Shown here: piece after piece, positions 17,701 through 23,579 of the stretch
How positions within the stretch are numbered: position 1 is the stretch's first letter
How the letters are laid out: the number at the start of each line of letters is the position of its first letter
DNA from: a virus
IMG/VR virus record: IMGVR_UViG_3300043395_001970
Coordinates: 17,810 to 81,809 of that record
Direction: 5' to 3' (one strand)
DNA length: 64,000 bases
Notes under the pieces: model-generated
What the model saw: the letters and a program-made list of their open reading frames with translations, nothing else
The model's database searches: none
What the model was told of the DNA's origin: nothing
Translations under genes and position numbers: made by a program

Positions 17701-17780
17701 TTTTGTGGGTTTGGCATACCATCATTTACTCTATATGCCCATTCTTCAATTATTAAATTAACAATACCAGTTACGTTCAT
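11799..17780 (-). CDS. giant polyvalent protein with two ParB-like domains
   Basis: A 1993-residue multidomain protein. After a helical start (about 1-60) and a charged Lys/Glu/Pro linker come: a first unit (about 270-460) with PGTNLYCDDNLGIPRDQMPQ and the ParB-like VIDGHHRWAA; a central unit (about 490-720) with VYGTKHG, VVFVGEGG and TIAGESHVEL, suggestive of the TraB/TIKI/ChaN fold; a second copy of the ParB-like unit (about 1010-1200, VIDGHHRWAT); a hydrophobic Gly/Ala stretch near 1300-1330; and a C-terminal domain (about 1600-1993) with FSTDAYFKIK and ILDEVSLKKS, perhaps a PD-(D/E)xK nuclease. Such 'polyvalent' proteins are often packaged and injected. It follows the exported nuclease by 6 bp. 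Domain calls are by eye. Confidence 0.7.
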   Translation of the reverse strand: MNVTGIVNLIIEEWAYRVNDGMPNPQNPSHLKELSIVLSEMGLSHIKEELVQNLITEKGKTPQPVKEEEKSFSNPILNKKVSYKDKEGNQKDGIVGNLLRQPEGTPARDAAEKVLPPEGSPERDALNQELGGEGGKKGEEEPKSGEDKQAAEKEKQQQAQAMFDPKVDPAMAARLDKEKETQAKLAADAEKDKEAEKPKEEPKKKDGFEPIPAQDVKNEIPEADPDTFGAPSDIPDGIGKEELKKFNTDISKVQQIVADAKAKGEKAPDINLCDITVPGTNLYCDDNLGIPRDQMPQFKGKPVPGSKAEKMPLNKDGEVDTEPVFREMLKEKGITTTQTEVPADKLKATQSELGGDKVVGMMGALEKDPNHPGITGPIYVSRDGFVIDGHHRWAAIAAYNAKYPDKQIPMKCEVVDMDIKDAIPMCNKFAEDIGIAPKKQGETTGTAGEQQPSEPAKREPANDDPESKAQKFKGKKSGEEIQTMEMEGGGFVYGTKHGNTAMVDDILDDVKSKIPKERWKDVVFVGEGGATNDAGELEFNDEMKYAAPKFKEMGAGVDTWDGDDMDVHNDQSKLYQKQKEKTGFNDSQVKAGNWASMIGQGEGTDTMSPNDFLDDDGKQFLQDAAKEAGLPPIENWDNPTGESPSEENPKGSGDKGTLYRLAFPEDNGDKGTKINDIQVAFNEIRDENLIEKNKELTAQGKIPITIAGESHVELVDKMSKKSKDTKQPKEKPEDTKDDKEDIKKEKPGQEATSSSGNKIYSVGGGYYSDKPNGPAKYVRTEWVVDLAFSDIITEDVFALFEKTITATLSNGKQIKVQELPPNDVKKATQKAKAAAASYKEPEQKPEAPKSETPPTDKKVAPPTRKEEPAEPGNPKGEYKPDPKLKPKVDDKGNVEGTDIPAQNEENPNPKFVNKVSTKLDDFYKDVLDEEERAQKAVIEKMKAEGKLPADFKEVHPLPFGFKHPALKDNPELQKEFSAAVKDENKPPHWDLCKVSIPGTNKFCDENIGIPRDKMPQLGGKPKPGSEGEAKAKRIADQNVRKKMGLPNDGEIPADKKQEYDDLYAKENTQHVNVEKEFEDYLKSEGINVSDPVEVPASSLKATQSELVGEQIVGMVNSLEQDPNNPFITAPIMVTRDGYVIDGHHRWATIQAYNMKHTPPNGDKEPIKMKVRIVDEDIETHIPRANAFAEKMGIETMSGKGKKKDEPKPATSTKPSTLSRIKEKLKNWNKKEKEYFNMGYHKPGSEARKSISERLRDKASGAWKAVKDGFKHEVKEFKTAGVAVGKLFSEAGGWNSLSHHEKDAIKSVGTKIVTTALFGAAMGGLSYGAVGFAKHVAIEFVPHVIAETFLKGAGRAALFADAEGEAEMDAQFIKFTEMIADGLENMKISPEQMEEMIDSYNKKKEKDTMKKEISIIDGIILEILNENPIKKADDVLNQTVKNPETGKDIKVASALKYKGSKNKGQIQAYQSAVGLLKKAGVSNSELGATEKKPKEIPGQGLGFRKTKEKDLEPTAKATKPTKGSRIIGGKDKTLSKVDTLKSKEFLQKQQPDDAKFAEKNKKFQIGPPPAPYKLPKELYANAKVPPRHLKALERMMNTRATTETAKWSHFSDLPGGAGQISAQAGELMTMISTTLDDKQAAALFNSLLEHEKQQIAANPKLKVEGSRVVGTSWIKAAVNNRRAIRNRLAKEYPGATIEAGSWDTQGEVEAMGLADYKKNKGFSTDAYFKIKTKDGQEILDEVSLKKSTAVNFLNSGTGKLFEWDPNIPDDINPNVYQKNQRKALGDFGKANIKKLQNAVANDPEFQAIVKSKKIDLVTAVAKLQAGKGSRDINKVVLSAITTLAKKGDKGAVKYLQNVQDVHKAHQKAVISSLGSNPKLKQGMLGAIREEFPLKAVGEGEESMAIGPNSLDRAVLQNIFQTSNFEEIKQGLFAVTNEEPPYLAYKAGKKGRVIPIATIVAREDGVGYGGQIKFEMQLDKRFAKILEAANKNIYG

Positions 17781-17786
17781 AAGTTA

Positions 17787-18395
17787 TTAAAATTTGTGGT
17801 CAGGTTCTTCACATATCATTTCTAACTCATACCAATGAAATTTTGGTCTTTCGTTAAGGAAAACAAAACACTTCCATTTTTTTTGTTTTTCAAAGTAGAT
17901 GTGTTTTTGAATGTGTGATGGAACTGCTGCACCTGTTGCTACTCTTTTTGCTGGAGTATCAAAGAATGATTTTATTAAAACAGTCAAAGGTTCTACATCA
18001 TCCCATTTTCTTTCTTGCTCTTCCAACAATCTCCACTCACCTCTATTAAGGTATTGGTCTTGCATTATTGAATTTAAATATGAGAATGTTTGCTTTAAGT
18101 TCACTTCGTTATCAGAGAATGTTGCTGCAGGAGCTCCATGTCCTTTATCGTAAATGTTTGCTTTGTAATCTTCACCATCTGATGTTTTGATTCCCTTTTC
18201 AGTATAGAAATCCATATGTCCTCTATTAACATTTGTAGGCCTGTTTGTAGAACGATACTTAATGATTAGGGGTTGTTCTAAAGATTGTGAATAAAGTACA
18301 TCAAACACTTCATTTTTAATTCTAACATCAGGCAATTGTGCCAAAGAAGTTACCGAAACTAAAAGAAACGATAATAAAACAAAGATTTTTTTCAT
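17787..18395 (-). CDS. exported DNA/RNA non-specific endonuclease
   Basis: A 202-residue protein with a clear signal peptide (MKKIFVLLSFLLVSVTSLAQ, cleavage near 19-20) followed by a NUC1-type His-Me finger nuclease. The catalytic motif is YDKGHGAPA (His86), the metal ligand is Asn117 in QYLNRGEW, followed by LLEEQERKW. The frame is open to 18434, but the ATG at 18395 starts exactly at the signal peptide. The enzyme should act in the periplasm or outside, for example degrading foreign phage DNA, extracellular DNA, or host debris for nucleotides. Signal-bearing nucleases are uncommon in phages. A late-type ATATTTATA lies 24 nt upstream. Confidence 0.82.
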   Translation of the reverse strand: MKKIFVLLSFLLVSVTSLAQLPDVRIKNEVFDVLYSQSLEQPLIIKYRSTNRPTNVNRGHMDFYTEKGIKTSDGEDYKANIYDKGHGAPAATFSDNEVNLKQTFSYLNSIMQDQYLNRGEWRLLEEQERKWDDVEPLTVLIKSFFDTPAKRVATGAAVPSHIQKHIYFEKQKKWKCFVFLNERPKFHWYELEMICEEPDHKF

Positions 18396-18419
18396 ATTAT
18401 AGCATATTTTTGTATATAC

Positions 18420-18428
18420 TATAAATAT
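18420..18428 (-). promoter_or_regulatory. late-type ATATTTATA element for the exported nuclease
   Basis: TATATTTATA on the minus strand between the polymerase stop and the nuclease ATG, 24 nt before the start codon. It has no TTTG 20 bases upstream. It implies that the nuclease and the polyvalent protein are made late. Confidence 0.5.
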
Positions 18429-18433
18429 ACCCA

Positions 18434-19714
18434 CTAAAGGTTTCCGTAAGTTTTTCCCCAGCTTGCTTTGATTGGAAACCCACCATCTTCCAATATTCCT
18501 TTCAATCCCTTAATTAACTCCTTATCCACATCAACAGGCACATCAAATAGGAACGAGTCATAAGTGTATAGATTCAATGAGATTCCAGTTCCCTTAATGT
18601 AATCCAACACCCTACGCATTTTCTCAACGTTTACTTCAGTTTCAAATGCCTGAAGGAGATAGTTAAATACCTTTTGTGGATTTGCCTGTTCTACCCAACT
18701 TAGTGGAATCAATCGGTTTGGGGTACGGATACAATCACACTCTACACTCTCATCCCAAAAATGGTCTATGAAATCGGCCACCTTATCAAAGTATGGTATT
18801 TGGCGGAACTCATCATCAATACCACCATATAGTAATCGGAATGTAACACCCTTAGCCTCATCAATTCCACAACCATATTGGTCAGCTAACCATTGGTGAA
18901 CGTTTCCATCCGGCATATCGTATCCCACCAACTTACCAATCAATCGAGGGTGATAAGCGTTATAGTCCATTTGTAGGAATATCCCATCGGCTATGAAACA
19001 ATCTCTACTACCATCCGATTTGTTTAGGGCGGCATAGTTCACACCACCATGTCTATTGGAAGGTCTACCTGTCACCGTAAATGGATTGTATTCGGTGAAT
19101 ACGGTATCACCTTTTAAGTGTTTGGAAGCTTGAGGCCATCTATCAATAAATTTTTCCCCAACGACACGGATTCCGAATCCTTCAATCTGAGAAAGGGTAG
19201 GAATGAATATATCGTTGTACCAATTATAAGTTTTACTCTTTTGGTTTGTATGTTTTAGTAATTCGGGTTCTACTGCTTCCGCAAGTTTAAGAATGGGAAT
19301 GGATTGAATGATGTCTTCTCTATAACCTTTGTGTAATAAAGGAGCTACTAAGTGTTGTAATGGTTGAGAGTAGTCTATTGTTTCACCGGTCTTTAAGAAA
19401 TAAGCGGTGTCAACATCATTCAGTCCTTCCCTAAGTGTAACAAAAGATTGGAGTAGCTTTTTCTTTTGAAATACCCACTTTTCACCGGCGGTATTCAACA
19501 CACCTTCTATTTGCTCATTAGAGAGTGATAGAGCGTCTGTGTGTTGTTGTGGTAGTATATACCTGTCCGATTGGGTTCTTACGAATATAAACGAAATAGT
19601 GGTGTTTAATGGGTGCTTATCATTATCTACCCATAGCGGATACCAAAGGGATACTTCAGTTTCCAACTTTACCTTTAATTCGTTTAATTCATCAATAGAC
19701 TCAACAATTCTCAT
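18434..19714 (-). CDS. short family A DNA polymerase
   Basis: A 426-residue polymerase of the PolA family. Motif A is FLQMDYNAYHPRLIG (near 245-260), preceded by the family-typical NPFTVTGRPSNRHGGVNYAAL. Motif B is DEAKGVTFRLLYGG (near 278-292). Motif C is NLYTYDSFLFDVP (near 380), with Tyr-Asp-Ser in place of the usual His-Asp-Glu. No exonuclease motifs are seen, and the length is well below Pol I or T7 polymerase, so the exonuclease may be lost or separately encoded. The frame opens at 19750, but that start lies in the tmRNA terminator. The ATG at 19714 fits the promoter. It is isolated from the other replication genes. Confidence 0.85.
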   Translation of the reverse strand: MRIVESIDELNELKVKLETEVSLWYPLWVDNDKHPLNTTISFIFVRTQSDRYILPQQHTDALSLSNEQIEGVLNTAGEKWVFQKKKLLQSFVTLREGLNDVDTAYFLKTGETIDYSQPLQHLVAPLLHKGYREDIIQSIPILKLAEAVEPELLKHTNQKSKTYNWYNDIFIPTLSQIEGFGIRVVGEKFIDRWPQASKHLKGDTVFTEYNPFTVTGRPSNRHGGVNYAALNKSDGSRDCFIADGIFLQMDYNAYHPRLIGKLVGYDMPDGNVHQWLADQYGCGIDEAKGVTFRLLYGGIDDEFRQIPYFDKVADFIDHFWDESVECDCIRTPNRLIPLSWVEQANPQKVFNYLLQAFETEVNVEKMRRVLDYIKGTGISLNLYTYDSFLFDVPVDVDKELIKGLKGILEDGGFPIKASWGKTYGNL

Positions 19715-19719
19715 AACTA

Positions 19720-19751
19720 CAAAGATACAAAAAAAATCCCAAACTACCAAA
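19720..19751 (-). promoter_or_regulatory. Bacteroidota-type promoter for the DNA polymerase, nested in a terminator
   Basis: TTTG (19748-19751)-N20-TATCTTTG (19720-19727) on the minus strand is a full consensus match. It lies across the tmRNA terminator hairpin. The predicted transcription start falls at or within 1-2 nt of the A of the ATG at 19714, so the mRNA would be leaderless. Confidence 0.75.
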
Positions 19752-19767
19752 TAATAGTTCGGGATTT
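19729..19767 (-). terminator. intrinsic terminator of the tmRNA gene
   Basis: AAATCCC-g-AACTA pairs with TAGTT-t-GGGATTT and is followed by a run of T on the minus strand. The hairpin begins 2 nt after the encoded CCA end of the tmRNA. Confidence 0.9.
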
Positions 19768-19768
19768 G

Positions 19769-20144
19769 TGGTGGAGATGGTGGGATTCGAACCCACGTCT
19801 TACGAAGTAACCATAATACCAGCGTTTCACACGTTTAGGATAAGGTTTAATCTTATTCACCTTCCAAAATAATTGGGGCCGTTTGGTTAGAACAGCGCTA
19901 CCACCAACCGATTTAGAGTTTCGGTAAACTTAGGTTTCACTTCTTGTTAAATTCCACGAGTGATGCGGAAGGTGATTAGGCTGCTACAGCGTAATCAGCA
20001 CCTACGAATGCCATAACGTCATCGAAGGTCCAAGTAGATAATTCTACATCATTTATTGTTTGATTCCGAGATTTAAGTGGTTTGAGAACCTTCCCACTAC
20101 GTGTGATACTACAATTCGCATCGCAATCAATTCCAGTCATCCCC
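19769..20144 (-). ncRNA. ssrA: transfer-messenger RNA (tmRNA)
   Basis: A 376-nt tmRNA. The acceptor stem is GGGGATG with CATCTCC, including the third-position G-U wobble recognised by alanyl-tRNA synthetase, then A and an encoded CCA. The T arm is GTGGG-TTCGAAT-CCCAC. P2 is an 8-bp UCACACGU/ACGUGUGA (20099-20106 with 19827-19834). A P5 helix UCACCUUCC/GGAAGGUGA (19967-19975 with 19857-19865) begins just after the tag stop. A likely PK1 uses AGUGG/CCACU with a GGUUC-GAAUC pseudoknot. The tag frame ends GADYAVAA then UAA (19976-19978). The resume codon is uncertain, perhaps GAU after UAAAU, giving a tag of about 24 residues. It rescues stalled ribosomes by trans-translation with SmpB. Confidence 0.94.
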
Positions 20145-20150
20145 ATTATG

Positions 20151-20182
20151 TAAATATACAAAAAAGTATTTACATTTCCAAA
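20151..20182 (-). promoter_or_regulatory. Bacteroidota-type promoter for the tmRNA
   Basis: TTTG (20179-20182)-N20-TATATTTA (20151-20158) on the minus strand. The -7 box ends 6 nt before the mature 5' G of the tmRNA at 20144, exactly where this promoter type predicts initiation. It overlaps the last codons of the baseplate-region gene upstream. Confidence 0.85.
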
Positions 20183-20553
20183 TTTTGTTTTTGTTTAAAT
20201 TGCAAATAATTTGGTAAGTATTTTATAAGAAGTGGTATTTTTTTCATACCAATCTTAACTGAATTAAAGTTAGATTCTTTCAATTCTTCGTCTGTTCCAG
20301 TTATTTTCCATCTCAATGTAAGTACTGTAAAAAATGGATTTGTAAGTAGTGTTCCATATACTGCTTCACTTATTTCATAGATATATCCATTTTTATCATT
20401 TGTTCTTTGAGCAAAGTATCTTTTTATAAATCCCATTTTATAATCATTTTCCGTTGGAGTAGGGCAAAAAGTACTTATTTGACCATCTTTTTCACGAAAT
20501 GGATATCCACCAGCTCCATTTAACTTATTATAATCATAATTGTAAATAGCCAT
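20170..20553 (-). CDS. conserved structural protein, baseplate region, function unknown
   Basis: A 127-residue protein (MAIYNYDYNKLNGAGGYPF, ENDYKMGFIKRYFAQRTND, IYEISEAVYGTLLTNPFF, LTLRWKITGTDEELKE). The Y-x-x-GFIKRYFAQ...ND and LRWKITG pattern looks like a small conserved protein found near baseplate genes of other myoviruses, but I cannot name it. It follows the hub protein by 3 bp and so shares the baseplate transcript. It is probably virion-associated. The tmRNA promoter overlaps its 3' end. Confidence 0.65.
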   Translation of the reverse strand: MAIYNYDYNKLNGAGGYPFREKDGQISTFCPTPTENDYKMGFIKRYFAQRTNDKNGYIYEISEAVYGTLLTNPFFTVLTLRWKITGTDEELKESNFNSVKIGMKKIPLLIKYLPNYLQFKQKQNLEM

Positions 20554-20556
20554 ATA

Positions 20557-23274
20557 TTATGAATTTTGTTGTCTATATTCACCTGTCACACTTGTTTGCC
20601 ATTCCATCCCATTTAGTTCATGTTCAATTTGTGTTATTTGAAATAACCCATGTGCTGCATATTTATCCGGAATTCCTAAAATGTTAAAAGTATCTCCCCT
20701 TCGCAACCCACTAACACCTATTGTTTTAAAATTGTATTTGATAGGAAGTGGATGCGATAATCTATCGTTACCCGAGCCATTGGGGCTGAAAGCGTCATTT
20801 CGTAATCTATCAAAATAATTTCCATCATTTAAAGTATAGATTCTTAATTCCCCTGCTGTATCAAAAACAGTGGCACTTTTGATGACACTTGTATCCATTG
20901 TAATATTTGCTCTTGAAGGGTTTGCTACTAATGAAATTTTTTCAAAATTTTTGCTCAAAGCTGCCTGCTCTGCTGCTTTAGCATCTTCCGCTGCCTTTTT
21001 TTGGGCTTCATATACTTCTAAGCTTTTCTCATATGATTTATTTTGTAAATCAGATATTATTTTATCGTTTGCATCAATTTCATCTTGTTTTGCTTTTATT
21101 TTTGCATCACGTTCCTCCTCCAAAGCTCTTATTCTAGCAAATTCTCTATCTCTAGCAGCATCTGTTGCAGCGTCTGTAAAAATAGATGCTATTGCACCAC
21201 CAAATTCTCTAATACCTACATTAACAACTCCTTTATTAATATATTCTGTACGTATGTCACGTATTTGGCTTGCTAATTCAGCATTTTTAGTTTGTAAAGA
21301 AGTTTTTTGTGTATTAATATCTTCGTATTCTTTAGTTAGTCTTTCAACTGCAGTCATTTCGGGTTCTGTTTGTGCAGCAGAACCAGATGTACCTCCTGTT
21401 CCCTGAGTTGTTACCAATTTCATAAATAAATCAGTATTACTATTAAATAATTCTCCTGTATTTACAATTGCAGAGTCTGGATTGGTTGCTAAACTTAATC
21501 TTTTTGCAACAAGCATACTTGTCATATCTTGTGGTATGCTAATGTCCAAATCCGCAGATAAAAATGCAGATTCAATTCCAGCATGTATAAATTTAGTAGG
21601 AGGTTCTGTATTTGCGTTTTTACCTACCCAGTTTTCATCAATAACTGTGATAACAATATCACCCTCATTCATTCCTTCAACTGGTTTATCTTTTGTAACT
21701 GTTGTTTCTACTATCTGAAAATTCCAAAAAGAATTCACTCCTGATGATAATTCATTTAGTATATCTAAAAATATTTCTCTAATTGTTTTATTTGTTTGAG
21801 TTATTTTTGGATAAAAAACTTGGTCAAAATTAACAAAAAGATTTCTTAAATATCCCCAATAATTTGCGGACTCTTTGTGACCACTACTATTTAAATCAGT
21901 AGTTTCAGGAAATTTTTTGTCTCCAGTTGAATAATCCACTGGTACTTCATCGGATATTTTCCCATCTGCTTGCTGTTGTACTTCTATCGTACTTAAAAAA
22001 TATTTTTTGAATGGTGGTAATGAACTACCAGGAATAATTAGTTTATCCGGCTTTGTTGAAAACATATGAGGAAAGGCTCCTATAATAGTATTAGATATAT
22101 CAATCTTAACTTTTATAGTTTTTCCACCTACAGTAAGTGTATTTAAACCTCCATTTAGATTTAGAAGTTTTGCACACAATCCCATACTAAAATATCTATC
22201 ATTATTAAAAAGTGATTCTTTGGCAAGTGTTGCATTTCCAACACTTATATCGTTTGCTTCAAAAAGACCTACCGATTCATAATCAAGTAGTTTTTGGTTT
22301 ACAACTTCATCAAAATTTATAAAATCATATTCACTATATTCAGTTGAGCTTAATTCTTTAATTTCTTTTATTTGTTTTTCAGCAGGAAGTGCGTTAAACA
22401 TTGCTTTAAATCTTCTACGAGCGAGAGGACCATTAACTGTGCCACCCATAGCACCTGCAACGACAGCGGTACCTGCACCAGCTGGTGCAACTTCTTCTTC
22501 TAATTCAGAAATTGGAAATGGATGTACTGTTGGTAATTCTATAATTTTTCCGCTTGCATCTAATTCTTGTGTCTTTTTATGAGTTTGTAAAAATGTAGGT
22601 AATCCGGGTGCTCCTTTACATTTAATTGTTAATTGAAAACTTTCTCCGTCCGATGTAACATTTCCACCAACTATAAAACCTAAAAATATATCATATTCTC
22701 CAGCCGAACTTTTTCTTGCGTTATGTATATTGTCTTGATTTAAACATCTACTGGCTATAGAATTTAAAATTTCATCCAAACTTTTTGTAGTATCTATCAT
22801 TTGTGATAAAGCATTGGTTGTATTAAATCCCCACTCTACACACAAATTATAGCCCGGCTCCATTAAAAAAGCTTGTAGTAATTCCATTTGGTCTTTGGAA
22901 AAACATTGTAATGTCAAATTTAATTCTCTTGATATTTGGTCTTTACCTTCTTTTGAAGTTAATGCTTTTATAATTGGAGATGGTCTAAATCCTCTACCTT
23001 CACCAGATGCTCCAATTGCAGCTTTATTTGCTAAATCATAACCTATTGCTCCCGATTCAGATTTACTTCCATAAATTGCTCCAAAATTTTCGTCAGCTGT
23101 TTTAAATAATTTAAAATCATTATTAGATGCTATAACTAATCCCTTAACACCACTTACTTCAGCTCCAGAGATAATTCTAACCCATGGATTTAATTTTGAT
23201 GCTACTTTAGTATTAGATCTTGACTTTATCGTTGCCGATATTTCTTTTTCTATGTTTGTTAGTTGTGGCCACAT
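20557..23274 (-). CDS. baseplate hub protein with coiled-coil insertion
   Basis: A 905-residue protein. The N-terminal part (GRGFRPSPIIKAL, ELNLTLQCFSKDQMELLQAF, MEPGYNLCVEWGFNT, FLGFIVGGNVTSDGESFQL) and the C-terminal part (GVSGLRRGDTFNILGIPDKY, GLFQITQIEHELNGMEWQTS) resemble gp27-like/late-control hub proteins that sit at the centre of the baseplate. Residues about 640-775 form a long charged coiled coil with repeated Glu/Lys/Ala-rich heptads, not usual in hub proteins. The start TAATG overlaps the stop of the LysM-like gene by one base. Hub assignment is by pattern and synteny with the LysM-like and tape measure genes. Confidence 0.72.
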   Translation of the reverse strand: MWPQLTNIEKEISATIKSRSNTKVASKLNPWVRIISGAEVSGVKGLVIASNNDFKLFKTADENFGAIYGSKSESGAIGYDLANKAAIGASGEGRGFRPSPIIKALTSKEGKDQISRELNLTLQCFSKDQMELLQAFLMEPGYNLCVEWGFNTTNALSQMIDTTKSLDEILNSIASRCLNQDNIHNARKSSAGEYDIFLGFIVGGNVTSDGESFQLTIKCKGAPGLPTFLQTHKKTQELDASGKIIELPTVHPFPISELEEEVAPAGAGTAVVAGAMGGTVNGPLARRRFKAMFNALPAEKQIKEIKELSSTEYSEYDFINFDEVVNQKLLDYESVGLFEANDISVGNATLAKESLFNNDRYFSMGLCAKLLNLNGGLNTLTVGGKTIKVKIDISNTIIGAFPHMFSTKPDKLIIPGSSLPPFKKYFLSTIEVQQQADGKISDEVPVDYSTGDKKFPETTDLNSSGHKESANYWGYLRNLFVNFDQVFYPKITQTNKTIREIFLDILNELSSGVNSFWNFQIVETTVTKDKPVEGMNEGDIVITVIDENWVGKNANTEPPTKFIHAGIESAFLSADLDISIPQDMTSMLVAKRLSLATNPDSAIVNTGELFNSNTDLFMKLVTTQGTGGTSGSAAQTEPEMTAVERLTKEYEDINTQKTSLQTKNAELASQIRDIRTEYINKGVVNVGIREFGGAIASIFTDAATDAARDREFARIRALEEERDAKIKAKQDEIDANDKIISDLQNKSYEKSLEVYEAQKKAAEDAKAAEQAALSKNFEKISLVANPSRANITMDTSVIKSATVFDTAGELRIYTLNDGNYFDRLRNDAFSPNGSGNDRLSHPLPIKYNFKTIGVSGLRRGDTFNILGIPDKYAAHGLFQITQIEHELNGMEWQTSVTGEYRQQNS

Positions 23275-23573
23275 TAAAATTGAACATTTTTGAAATCTCT
23301 GATTATAGATATATAAGCTTCTGGAATTCTTAAAATAGTTCCTTCGGCAAGTCCTATCTGTCCATTGTGAATATTATTTGCAGATGCTATAATCCACCAC
23401 AAAGAAGAATCGCTATAAAATTGATGCGCTAAGGTATCCAATCTATCACCCGTTTCGGTTGCTATATAAAAATCAGTATCCCTAAGTTCTATATTAGGAT
23501 ATATTTTTGATTGGTAAACCTCTCTACCATCAATTGTTTTTTTAGTTGGATTGTTTTGATATCTACTAATCAT
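23274..23573 (-). CDS. LysM-like baseplate protein (gp53/gpX type)
   Basis: A 99-residue protein with a LysM-like core: YIATETGDRLDTLAHQFYSD, then SSLWWIIASANNI and LAEGTILRIP. This is the pattern of small tail proteins such as P2 gpX and the LysM part of T4 gp53, which link hub, tube initiator and wedges. It lies 6 bp after the 692-residue baseplate gene and overlaps the hub gene by one base, a tight baseplate operon. No secretion signal is seen, so it is a structural part and not a cell-wall enzyme. Confidence 0.82.
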   Translation of the reverse strand: MISRYQNNPTKKTIDGREVYQSKIYPNIELRDTDFYIATETGDRLDTLAHQFYSDSSLWWIIASANNIHNGQIGLAEGTILRIPEAYISIIRDFKNVQF

Positions 23574-23579
23574 AATTTA

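Noticed and set aside
18396-18434. Nuclease start at 18434
   Set aside because: It would put 13 residues ahead of a perfect signal peptide, and overlaps the late-type element. The ATG at 18395 is favoured.
19715-19750. Polymerase start at 19750
   Set aside because: The extra 12 residues would come from the terminator of the tmRNA, and the nested promoter places transcription start at about 19713.
19976-20161. 61-residue protein-coding frame
   Set aside because: It lies within the tmRNA. Only its 3' part is read, as the tag. The upstream ATG lies outside the mature RNA.
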